Positions 1-5,046 of a DNA stretch of 5,046 nucleotides are shown piece after piece; position 1 is the first letter of the stretch, and every line of letters begins with the position of its first letter. The stretch covers positions 1-5,046 of the forward strand of contig JAKPIR010000213.1 in the NCBI GenBank assembly GCA_029549705.1. Reading direction: 5' to 3'. The stretch comes from Pseudomonadota bacterium. GTDB taxonomy: Bacteria; Pseudomonadota; Gammaproteobacteria; Burkholderiales; Methylophilaceae. The translations under genes were made by a program, and so were the position numbers. Below the pieces are notes generated by a model. It worked only from the letters and a program-made list of their open reading frames with translations, did no database searches and was not told where the DNA came from.

Positions 1-509
1 TCACTCCAATAATCATAATGCGCAATGCGGCGCAAACTGGCTTCAATACTGCCTATCACCAACGGCACGTCAGAATACGCCTCACGACAGCGCTGCGAAT
101 ACACCAGCACCGCGCGGTCCGGGCGCTTGTTCGGTGCGGCATCAGGCGTGTATGCGTCATCGGAACGGATTTTACGGTCAGCCGTATAGCGGTTGACCAT
201 GCTGTCCATGTTACCCGCAGTCACGCCAAAGTAGAGATTGGGCTTACCTAACGCTTTAAACGCGCTGGCGTTTTGCCAATCAGGTTGCGCAATTATCCCC
301 ACGCGAAAACCCTGTGCCTCCAGCAAACGCCCGACCAGCGACACGCCAAAACTCGGGTGGTCAATATATGCATCGCCAGAAATCAAAATAATGTCGCAAC
401 TATCCCAACCCAGCGCATCCATCTCGGCGCGCGTCATCGGCAACATTTTGGCCGTGCCAAACCGTTTCGCCCAATAGGGGCGATAGGAATGAATCGGCTT
501 AGCCAGCAT
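1..509 (-). CDS. ygiQ: YgiQ family radical SAM protein, N-terminal part (runs off left edge)
   Basis: The first 169 codons of a gene whose remainder lies beyond the left edge. I recognise the YgiQ (formerly UPF0313) family from the opening block KPIHSYRPYWAKRFGTAKML, then LGWDSCDIILISGDAYIDHP, GFRVGIIAQPDW, LYFGVTAGNMDSMVNRYTA and the late segment VLVYSQRCREAYSDVPLVIG. This visible part is the family's N-terminal, cobalamin-binding-like domain. The radical SAM CxxxCxxC cluster motif lies later in the protein and cannot be checked here. Family members are usually above 600 residues, so less than a third is present. The ATG at 507-509 is chosen because the conserved AKPIHSYRPYWAKRFG block begins two residues later; the Shine-Dalgarno sequence is weak (a GGAA about 13 bases upstream). 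The family is widespread and is predicted to be an iron-sulfur radical SAM enzyme of unknown substrate. It has no evident link to the copper genes to the right. Confidence 0.93.
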   Translation of the reverse strand, partial: MLAKPIHSYRPYWAKRFGTAKMLPMTRAEMDALGWDSCDIILISGDAYIDHPSFGVSLVGRLLEAQGFRVGIIAQPDWQNASAFKALGKPNLYFGVTAGNMDSMVNRYTADRKIRSDDAYTPDAAPNKRPDRAVLVYSQRCREAYSDVPLVIGSIEASLRRIAHYDYWS

Positions 510-557
510 GGTGGTATAGTGTTCCAAAGTTTCTACACAATCAATAAAAGTGCGCGC

Positions 558-585
558 ATTTTACGCGCTAATGGTTTGATTACAA
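558..585 (-). promoter_or_regulatory. Candidate sigma-70 promoter for ygiQ
   Basis: On the minus strand a -35-like TTGTAA (580-585) and a -10-like TAAAAT (558-563) are separated by 16 bases. This would place the transcript start about 40 bases before the ygiQ ATG. The -10 lies in the loop of a short GC-rich inverted repeat, GCGCG (552-556) with CGCGC (564-568), which could be an operator or chance. Found by eye only; AT-rich DNA readily gives such matches. Confidence 0.35.
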
Positions 586-614
586 AGCTATTTTTAAATA
601 AAATAACCCTTTAT

Positions 615-628
615 AAAATAGGCTTTAG
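615..628 (+). repeat. 14-bp direct repeat, left copy
   Basis: AAAATAGGCTTTAG occurs here and again in the same orientation at 2330-2343. The two copies bracket the transposase plus Hint fragment. This one lies just downstream of the transposase stop codon, in the ygiQ upstream region. By a rough estimate a 14-base direct match within 5 kb is expected by chance about once in twenty such windows. It is therefore suggestive but not proof of a target duplication or recombination junction. Confidence 0.5.
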
Positions 629-643
629 CATGATGGTGGGCTG

Positions 644-1348
644 TTAAACGGCTATCTTAGGCCGCCCAGCCTTGCCTGCCGTCACACGCCTGCCCAGCGC
701 ATCTTCAATTTGCTGCACAAACAAAGCATTGCCTAACGCATAATTACCATTGGTCGCCTTGCGAATTTCATCCACCAAATCTATATCAAGTTGGTATCTA
801 AATAATTCACGATAAGCCGCTTGTCTGCTGGCAGCATCCATACCAAGGGCTTTGTATAAACCATGAGGTTGAATAATGTCGCTATCCGCATGCTCTGATT
901 TAAAACCTTGCGCATTGGCCGCATAACTACTCCACCTATATTCCGCAGGGTGGTTCACCATATTGGCACGCACTGGGTTAAGTTCAATATAACGCTGGCA
1001 AGCCAATAAATAGGTTTCTGCTTGGGTAGGGCAAGATTTATAACGCCCTTCCCACAGCGTGCCTGTGCGCTTATACATTTTGTTAATGTATTGCACATAA
1101 CGCTGACCGAGGGCTTTCATCATTGCGCCGACCGCTTCGGCTTTTTCTGCAGTAACGAGTAAATGCACATGGTTGGTCATCAGCACGTATGCGTGGATTT
1201 TACACCCAGTTTTTTCTGCATATTCTTTGAGCCACTCTAGGTAAGAAAGATAATCTTCGTCCGCATAAAAGCAAGCTTGGCGGTTATTGCCGCGTTGGAT
1301 GATGTGTTGTGGGACGTTGGGGAGGATGACGCGAGGGCGGCGGGGCAT
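644..1348 (-). CDS. REP-associated tyrosine transposase (RAYT), Y1/HUH family
   Basis: A 234-residue protein with the typical RAYT opening MPRRPRVILPNVPQHIIQRG and NNRQACF. The HUH metal-binding motif is HVH at residues 60-62, inside MTNHVHLLV. The candidate nucleophilic tyrosine lies in GQRYVQYIN (Y84 or Y87). Further conserved blocks are GTLWEGRYKS (96-105) and RYIELNPVRANMV (119-131), and the tail GRRVTAGKAGRPK is basic. Length fits the family. RAYTs are single-strand DNA endonucleases related to IS200/IS605 TnpA and are thought to move or maintain REP-like repeats. The frame stays open upstream to 1468, but the ATG at 1346-1348 matches the family start, and the extension would overlap the Hint fragment. 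The Shine-Dalgarno sequence is weak (GAG about 6 bases upstream). The gene appears intact. A 27-bp repeat, also found inverted at 2238-2264, sits 43 bases upstream of the start. Confidence 0.93.
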   Translation of the reverse strand: MPRRPRVILPNVPQHIIQRGNNRQACFYADEDYLSYLEWLKEYAEKTGCKIHAYVLMTNHVHLLVTAEKAEAVGAMMKALGQRYVQYINKMYKRTGTLWEGRYKSCPTQAETYLLACQRYIELNPVRANMVNHPAEYRWSSYAANAQGFKSEHADSDIIQPHGLYKALGMDAASRQAAYRELFRYQLDIDLVDEIRKATNGNYALGNALFVQQIEDALGRRVTAGKAGRPKIAV

Positions 1349-1381
1349 AGGTGGCTCAATTAAAAAGTGAGTTAAGCGCCA

Positions 1382-1409
1382 ATTGTAGCATTTAATCGTG
1401 GTCTGTCCC
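1382..1409 (-). promoter_or_regulatory. Candidate promoter of the RAYT gene, partly inside the 27-bp repeat
   Basis: On the minus strand a -10-like TACAAT (1382-1387) lies 16 bases after a -35-like GGGACA (1404-1409). The predicted transcript would start about 25 bases before the transposase ATG. The -35 element lies in the conserved core of the 27-bp repeat, so the repeat could supply part of the transposase promoter. By-eye match only. Confidence 0.35.
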
Positions 1410-1417
1410 CTATTATT
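1391..1417 (+). repeat. 27-bp inverted repeat, left copy (RAYT-associated)
   Basis: A perfect 27-base match to the reverse complement of 2238-2264. Read on the minus strand it begins AATAATA, contains the core GGGGACAGACCACG, and ends ATTAAA. It starts two bases beyond the Hint fragment's stop codon and lies upstream of the transposase start. It is not itself a good palindrome, so it is unlike a classical REP. From memory, sequences with this GGGGACAGACC core are common next to genes of this transposase group, which a database search should test. Confidence 0.9.
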
Positions 1418-1418
1418 C

Positions 1419-2238
1419 TTATAAGTCAGCACAGGTGTTATGCACCCAGATACCATGTTCACCCACAAAGTAGGTGTGGAAATCTTCTACCTCCAAGTTA
1501 TATACGGTGCATAATTTGGGTTGGTAACCACGGGTATAGTGTTCCGTGGTGCCAGCCACCCAAGTGGTTTTATCAGTATTGCGGTTTTTTTTATCCAGCC
1601 CAATCACGCAATTATTGATATATTGAGGCGGTGTCACTCTAAAATCGACCCCCCCCCTTCTTTAGCTCCTTCATACCCCCCCCCACAGGCCAAAGCACTG
1701 CAAATTCAATACCTGTATAAGTATAAGGACCTCTCGTAGAGTTCGTAGCCACACAAATAGGGGTAGCTGATACAGGATATTCTTTACCGTCATATGTACT
1801 TAAATAGTAACCAATGAACTCTCCCTTGTCTTTATAGTATGCATCTTTAGCTTTAAACATCTCTTCTGGAGTCACCCATTGGCCGTGCGGAATATCCATG
1901 CCACCGAACTTTACGTTCGGGTCACTTACACGCAAGCTGGGAATCCAGAAAGGGTGTTCGGCCGTAGTGGCTATTAAATGCCCCACACCTTCAATACCGT
2001 ACTTTACTCCCCACACCTCTGCATTCTCGCGCACAAAGGTTTTAGTCACCTGTTTATAAGCCAGTTCGCCACCATTTTCTGGTTTAGAAAGCACATAATC
2101 ACCTACCTTGATTTCTTCAATCGGTTTTAAGCCATCTTTGGTGTGCACCATGGTGCCCGCTACAAAACAGGCTTTTTGGTCAATTTGGTCTTTAGCGAGT
2201 TCTTTAATGCGCTTAAATAACGTAATAATAGGGGACAA
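1419..2238 (-). pseudogene. Orphan pretoxin-HINT domain (polymorphic toxin fragment), frameshifted
   Basis: Two frames together encode a Hint (hedgehog/intein) autoprocessing domain of the kind that precedes the C-terminal toxin in polymorphic toxins. The first frame (2238-1639, 199 residues) has the splicing-type Cys24 in ACFVAGTMVHTKDG (codon 2167-2169), then LKPIEEIKVGDYVLSKPE, and the block-B TTAEHPFW with His95. The second frame (to 1419) has the terminal block YNLEVEDFHTYFVGEHGIWV followed by HNTC (1431-1442), then only ADL before a stop. The frame breaks beside a 9-base G tract (C at 1649-1657). Losing one G, or gaining two, joins the frames; with one lost the product is 272 residues and continuous. 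No toxin follows HNTC and no delivery domain (RHS, filamentous haemagglutinin) precedes it. The open frame begins inside the 27-bp repeat, whose upstream part carries a stop, so the TTG start at 2236-2238 is doubtful. Both ends abut repeats. Sequencing error or phase variation are alternatives to decay. Confidence 0.85.
1649..1684 (-). repeat. Paired 9-base G homopolymer tracts in the Hint gene
   Basis: On the minus strand two runs of nine G (plus-strand C at 1649-1657 and 1676-1684) lie 18 bases apart. Both are in the Hint gene, just before its frame is lost. An 8-base A run (plus-strand T at 1585-1592) lies a little downstream. Changing the tract at 1649-1657 from 9 to 8 or 11 restores the frame. 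A change only in the tract at 1676-1684 leads to a stop: TGA just after the tract, or TGA just beyond the second tract. Such runs are slippage-prone in replication and also error-prone in some sequencing methods. Confidence 0.85.
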
Positions 2239-2251
2239 ATAATAGGGGACA
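2224..2251 (+). repeat. 14-bp tandem duplication at the edge of the right inverted repeat
   Basis: AATAATAGGGGACA occurs twice head to tail (2224-2237 and 2238-2251). The second unit is the inner end of the 27-bp inverted repeat. The left repeat at 1391-1417 lacks this extra unit. The Hint frame opens inside the duplication, which suggests a rearranged junction, for example repeated insertion or slippage at the repeat end. Confidence 0.85.
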
Positions 2252-2264
2252 GACCACGATTAAA
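2238..2264 (-). repeat. 27-bp inverted repeat, right copy
   Basis: The exact reverse complement of 1391-1417, with mismatches immediately beyond either end. The two copies enclose the Hint fragment and point outwards from it. Unlike the left copy, no transposase gene follows this one: beyond 2264 comes about 75 bases of noncoding DNA and then the end of the DUF3147 gene. This copy may be the relic of a second element, or the other end of a mobile unit carrying the Hint segment. Confidence 0.9.
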
Positions 2265-2329
2265 CCTCAAAATACACCATTCTCTCTATTGACTAAACAA
2301 ATAATACAACAAATTTTAACTTGGCTAAA

Positions 2330-2343
2330 AAAATAGGCTTTAG
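2330..2343 (+). repeat. 14-bp direct repeat, right copy
   Basis: Second copy of AAAATAGGCTTTAG (first at 615-628). It includes the stop codon of the DUF3147 gene (2340-2342), so this is the copy likely to belong to the ancestral chromosome. The copy near ygiQ would then be the duplicate or recombination partner. Confidence 0.5.
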
Positions 2344-2690
2344 AGTAAATCCACACCAAACTGCTTTACCACGTGCGCAAATAACAAAAAAACCAACAGC
2401 GTAAACAGCACACAACTCATGAGCGTGTAAACAAAACCAATTTTTGGTAACAAATAAGGAAACAGCAAAAACATCGGCAAGGTCGGTAGCACATACCAAA
2501 ATGTATAGTAGGCATGATTGGCGATTTTGCTGGCGGGCTGGTGCTCAACGTACAGCCAAATCAGCGTGAGTACTGTTACCAGCGGCAAGGCAGCGATTAA
2601 CCCGCCTAATTTGTCACTACGTTTGGCAAGCTCAGAAACCAGCACCACAACGCCTGCGGTAATAAGATATTTCAAGAGAATATATTGCAC
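2340..2690 (-). CDS. DUF3147-like small integral membrane protein
   Basis: A 116-residue, strongly hydrophobic protein that I recognise as DUF3147-like from KYLITAGVVVLVSELAKRSD, KLGGLIAALPLVTVLTLIWL and ANHAYYTFWYVLPTLPMFLL. About four membrane segments are apparent: residues 5-20, 28-47, 65-84 and 88-107. No catalytic motif, metal-binding cluster or signal peptide is seen and the function is unknown. The start is GTG (2688-2690), supported by AAGGAG five bases upstream and by the family-like opening QYILLKYLI. It begins 16 bases after the copper oxidase stop codon and is probably the last gene of the same operon, suggesting a supporting role in metal handling or envelope function; that role is inferred from position only. 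Its stop codon lies inside the 14-bp direct repeat bordering the inserted region. No clear terminator follows. Confidence 0.85.
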   Translation of the reverse strand: MQYILLKYLITAGVVVLVSELAKRSDKLGGLIAALPLVTVLTLIWLYVEHQPASKIANHAYYTFWYVLPTLPMFLLFPYLLPKIGFVYTLMSCVLFTLLVFLLFAHVVKQFGVDLL

Positions 2691-2695
2691 CTTAG

Positions 2696-2701
2696 CTCCT
2701 T
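2696..2701 (-). promoter_or_regulatory. Shine-Dalgarno site that sets the GTG start of the DUF3147 gene
   Basis: AAGGAG on the minus strand lies five bases before the GTG at 2688-2690 and just after the stop of the copper oxidase gene. It is a strong match and supports GTG as the true start, with translation coupled to the upstream gene. Confidence 0.8.
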
Positions 2702-2706
2702 AATGT

Positions 2707-4110
2707 TTAGTGAGAATGTCCATCGTGTCCGTTAGGTCTGCGCACCTGAACCTCTACCGCTGAGGTGGTTTTAGGTGCTGGCTGGCTGTTTGCTACTGGT
2801 AATTTACCGTTAAACTCATAAGCAACCGTCCCCGCAGGATGTTGATATGGCCCTGGATCACGGTAATCATTTTTTGCCAGACCATCGCGCACTTTAAGCG
2901 TTGAAAACATGCCGCCCATGCTGATATCGCCATATTGCCCTTTACCCATCATCATGGGCAGCGTGTTTTCGGGTAACGGCATGTCCATCATATTGGCCAT
3001 ATCGGTCATTTCTGCCATACCTGTTTCACCCATCGGCATATAATCTGGCACTAGATTAGTCATTTTATCTACTAGATCATCTTGCTTGACCACAAGCAAA
3101 GTTGGCACTTGATGCCCCATCGCGTTCATGGTGTGATGGCTTTTATGGCAATGTATCGCCCAATCACCTAACTCGCTGGCCACAAACTCAATCGCACGCA
3201 TTTGCCCGACACCGATATCAGTCGTCACTTCTGGCCAGCGCGCGCTTGGTTGCACCCAGCCGCCATCGGTACCTGCCACTTGAAACTCGTGCCCATGTAA
3301 ATGAATCGGGTGATTTGTCATGGTTAAATTGCCAATACGAATGCGTACTTTATCATTTTTGCGCACGACCAGCGGGTCTATGCCGGGAAATACTCGGCTA
3401 TTCCATGTCCATAGATTGAAATTCAACATCGTATTGACACGTGGTTTATAGCTACCCGGCTCAATATCATAGGCATTGAGCAGAAATATGAAATCTCTAT
3501 CCACAGCCATCAATTTTGGATTTTTTGGGTGCGTCACCCAACTCCCCATCAACCCCATCGCCAGTTGCGTCATTTCATCCGCATGCGGATGATACATAAA
3601 CGTACCTGCGCGCTTGGCTTCAAACTCGTAGACAAAGGTTTTACCGGGCGGAATGGCAGGCTGGGTTAAGCCACTCACACCATCCATACCATTAGGCAAG
3701 CGCTGGCCGTGCCAATGCACACTGGTAATTTCTGGCAGACGATTCGTCACAAAAATACGCACACGGTCTCCTTCTACCACTTCGATGGTCGGTCCTGGGC
3801 TTTGGCCGTTATAACCCCATAAATGGGCTAGCATGCCAGGAGCGATTTCCCGCACAACGGGCTCTGCAACTAGATGAAACTCCTTTACCCCATTTTTCAT
3901 GCGCCACGGCAAACTCCAGCCGTTTAACGTCACTACGGGCTGATAAGGCCGGCCAGTCGCAGGGTGCAATGGCGCTTGCGTATTAGCCTTTTCTGCAGAA
4001 ACAATGTCAGGAAGTGCGGCAAGTGCCACTTTACTAACAGCACTTAAAGCCGCACCAGCACCCGCCAATTTAAAAAAGTCTCGCCTTGTGAAATGATGTT
4101 CTGTGGTCAT
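2707..4110 (-). CDS. Tat-exported two-domain multicopper oxidase with Met-rich C-terminal region
   Basis: A 467-residue periplasmic enzyme. The N-terminus has a twin-arginine signal (TRRDFFKLAG, residues 8-17) and a hydrophobic stretch to about residue 33, so it is probably exported folded. All four copper motifs are present: HWHG (132-135), HPH (174-176), HPIHLHGH (267-274), and HCHKSHHTMNAM (320-331). The last gives the type 1 site: His, Cys321, His and Met331. Together they supply the eight His of a trinuclear cluster. Only about 90 residues separate the second and third motifs, so there seem to be two cupredoxin domains, unlike three-domain CueO; the type 1 site is in the second. Residues 358-401 hold 13 Met, and the tail HDGHSH is His-rich; both suit copper binding. 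The likely role is oxidation of Cu(I), or copper sequestration, in copper tolerance. The ATG lies two bases past the TolC-type stop, with AAGGA eight bases upstream. Databases often call such proteins copper oxidase; the physiological substrate is unproven. Confidence 0.92.
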   Translation of the reverse strand: MTTEHHFTRRDFFKLAGAGAALSAVSKVALAALPDIVSAEKANTQAPLHPATGRPYQPVVTLNGWSLPWRMKNGVKEFHLVAEPVVREIAPGMLAHLWGYNGQSPGPTIEVVEGDRVRIFVTNRLPEITSVHWHGQRLPNGMDGVSGLTQPAIPPGKTFVYEFEAKRAGTFMYHPHADEMTQLAMGLMGSWVTHPKNPKLMAVDRDFIFLLNAYDIEPGSYKPRVNTMLNFNLWTWNSRVFPGIDPLVVRKNDKVRIRIGNLTMTNHPIHLHGHEFQVAGTDGGWVQPSARWPEVTTDIGVGQMRAIEFVASELGDWAIHCHKSHHTMNAMGHQVPTLLVVKQDDLVDKMTNLVPDYMPMGETGMAEMTDMANMMDMPLPENTLPMMMGKGQYGDISMGGMFSTLKVRDGLAKNDYRDPGPYQHPAGTVAYEFNGKLPVANSQPAPKTTSAVEVQVRRPNGHDGHSH

Positions 4111-4112
4111 GA

Positions 4113-5046
4113 TTATTTTCCTTCCAAGCTGGCTGGTTTGCCTATAAGTGCACTATTGAGTGCAGTTTCAGCCAGCCAGAATTCATTTAAGGTATTGATA
4201 TAAGCTTTCACGCTCGCCACCTGCGCACGGGCATCTGCGAACAACTCAAAGGGACTCACCAGCATGCCGTTGTAACGCAACTGATTTTCAGCGAGAATTT
4301 TTTTTCGCATTGGCACAATATCATCGCGATAATCTTTCGCCATTTCATAAGTGGTTAGATAATGGCTATAAGCCTCGCGAACTTCAGATTGCGCATTTGA
4401 GGCCATTTGTGCAGCGCGATGCACCGATTGCATATAAATAGCCTCTGCCCGCGCAACTTTTGCACCCCCCCAATCAAATAAGGGCAATTCGAAGGCAATA
4501 TCCACGCCTTTTTTATAGGCATCCCCTCGCCTGCCTTCCAGCACTCTGGCTGGGCCAATTTCAAGCACATTAATAAAGCGCGTGGTTTTGGTCAGGCCAA
4601 GTTGCTTGGCCAGCGCTGTTGTTTCTAAACGTAAGGCTTGCAAATCCAGCCGCTGCTCAAATGCTGTTTTTTCTAGTGGCTGTAATTCAGAAGCAGTTTT
4701 AGGTAAATCGGGCAAACGCTTTTCTAACTGAAGCTGTTCTGCAGACACGCCAAGCAGTCGCGCCAGCGACGCATGTGCGCGATTCTGCGCTTGCTGGGCA
4801 ATAGTATATTCCAGCATCGCATCTGCATAAAAACCCTGTTCACGCGCTTGCTCCAGCGTATTCCAATTACCTGCGGCCACCATACGCTGGGCTAGCACCG
4901 CACTGGCCTCGGCAGATTCTTTTACCTGCGCGCTGTATCGCACAAGCTCATTCGCCGCTACCGCATTAAAATAAGCGGCGCGTGTTTCATTTGCCAAATT
5001 CAGCACATCGATTGCCACAGCTTGCTTGGTTTTCTCAAAGTTGCGA
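4113..5046 (-). CDS. TolC/CusC-like outer-membrane efflux protein, C-terminal part (runs off right edge)
   Basis: The last 310 residues of a TolC-family outer-membrane factor. The frame is still open at the right edge, reading RNFEKTKQAVAIDVLNLANE, so the internal GTG near 5018 is not the start. The signal peptide and N-terminal part are missing. It shows long Ala/Gln/Glu-rich heptad-like helices as in the TolC periplasmic tunnel. It also has the outer-membrane strand signature FELPLFDWGGAKVARAEA and the second-repeat motif LRYNGMLVSPFELFADAR near the C-terminus. Such proteins form trimeric channels that pair with an RND or ABC pump and a periplasmic adaptor. The overlap-like spacing with the copper oxidase suggests a Cus/Czc-type metal efflux system; the adaptor and pump would be expected upstream, beyond the right edge. 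Substrate specificity cannot be read from this protein alone. The promoter of the operon is outside the window. Confidence 0.92.
   Translation of the reverse strand, partial: RNFEKTKQAVAIDVLNLANETRAAYFNAVAANELVRYSAQVKESAEASAVLAQRMVAAGNWNTLEQAREQGFYADAMLEYTIAQQAQNRAHASLARLLGVSAEQLQLEKRLPDLPKTASELQPLEKTAFEQRLDLQALRLETTALAKQLGLTKTTRFINVLEIGPARVLEGRRGDAYKKGVDIAFELPLFDWGGAKVARAEAIYMQSVHRAAQMASNAQSEVREAYSHYLTTYEMAKDYRDDIVPMRKKILAENQLRYNGMLVSPFELFADARAQVASVKAYINTLNEFWLAETALNSALIGKPASLEGK
4119..4123 (-). promoter_or_regulatory. Shine-Dalgarno site of the copper oxidase inside the TolC-like gene end
   Basis: AAGGA on the minus strand lies eight bases before the oxidase ATG (4108-4110) and is contained in the last codons of the TolC-like gene. 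With only two bases between stop and start, the two genes are almost certainly co-transcribed and probably translationally coupled. Confidence 0.7.

Larger units (their letters stand above)
510..643. other. Intergenic region between ygiQ and the RAYT transposase
   Basis: This AT-rich stretch upstream of ygiQ holds the candidate promoter and one copy of the 14-bp repeat AAAATAGGCTTTAG. I see no credible small gene. I also see no convincing rho-independent terminator after the transposase, so the transposase transcript may read towards ygiQ. Confidence 0.5.
615..2343. mobile_element. Putative inserted region: RAYT transposase plus orphan Hint fragment
   Basis: The region has an autonomous-looking Y1/HUH transposase gene, a gene fragment from a polymorphic toxin, a 27-bp inverted repeat pair (1391-1417 and 2238-2264), and flanking 14-bp direct repeats. 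Collapsing the two direct repeats would leave the stop of the DUF3147 gene about 110 bases from the ygiQ start, a normal gene spacing. Boundaries are inferred. IS200/IS605-type Y1 transposases are not known to make target duplications, so the 14-bp repeats may instead reflect recombination between short homologies or chance. No terminal inverted repeats are visible at the outer limits. Confidence 0.45.

Noticed and set aside
18..647. Plus-strand open frames across 18-647
   Set aside because: They lie opposite the recognisable YgiQ coding sequence and its upstream region and show no family resemblance; antisense shadows.
1349..1468. Longer transposase frame starting at 1468
   Set aside because: The extra 40 residues overlap the Hint coding end and the 27-bp repeat, and do not resemble the family; MPRRPR at 1348 is the typical RAYT start.
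513..1545. 13-base match GGTATAGTGTTCC at 513-525 and 1533-1545
   Set aside because: One copy is just upstream of ygiQ and the other inside the Hint coding sequence; the match stops abruptly on both sides and is near chance expectation for a 5-kb window.
1391..2264. Invertible DNA switch between the 27-bp inverted repeats
   Set aside because: No invertase or recombinase gene of the tyrosine or serine type is present, and 27 bp is short for homologous recombination; nothing in the sequence supports inversion specifically.
2266..2339. Possible terminator after the DUF3147 gene
   Set aside because: The A/T-rich stretch contains GGCT repeated in direct, not inverted, orientation and no stable stem; not reported as a terminator.
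3102..3419. Plus-strand open frame opposite the copper oxidase
   Set aside because: Entirely antisense to a well-supported gene with intact copper motifs; no independent evidence for coding.

Overview
The window looks like chromosomal DNA of a Gram-negative proteobacterium, most likely a betaproteobacterium. The grounds are the YgiQ-type radical SAM protein, a TolC-family outer-membrane channel, a Tat-exported copper oxidase, and mid-range base composition. The protein sequences remind me of Nitrosomonadales/Methylophilaceae-type bacteria, but that is an impression from memory. All genes read on the minus strand, so the biological order runs from high to low coordinates. No RNA gene or CRISPR array was seen.

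Right part (2340-5046): the end of what looks like a copper/heavy-metal resistance operon. A TolC/CusC-like outer-membrane factor (N-terminus beyond the right edge) is followed after 2 bases by a two-cupredoxin-domain multicopper oxidase. That gene has a Tat signal, a full set of copper ligands and a Met-rich C-terminal region. It is followed after 16 bases by a small DUF3147-type membrane protein. The spacing and Shine-Dalgarno sites suggest one transcript: efflux through the outer membrane plus periplasmic oxidation or binding of copper.

Middle part (about 615-2343): a compact foreign insertion. It holds a REP-associated-type tyrosine transposase (RAYT, Y1/HUH family). Next to it is an orphan pretoxin-HINT (intein-like) domain cut from a polymorphic toxin, with neither its N-terminal delivery part nor its C-terminal toxin. 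The Hint fragment lies between two perfect 27-bp inverted repeats carrying the core GGGGACAGACCACG. One of these is the leader of the transposase gene. The Hint reading frame is interrupted next to two 9-base G tracts; loss of one G from one tract restores one continuous 272-residue frame with all Hint catalytic motifs. A shared 14-bp direct repeat (AAAATAGGCTTTAG) brackets the whole region and may mark the original junction between the copper operon and ygiQ.

Left part (1-643): the first 169 codons of a ygiQ-family radical SAM gene, which runs off the left edge, and its AT-rich upstream region with a candidate promoter.

The most interesting item is the Hint fragment bracketed by transposase-associated inverted repeats, with possible slippage-prone G tracts. 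Whether it is mobile cargo, a phase-variable gene or simply debris cannot be decided from this window.
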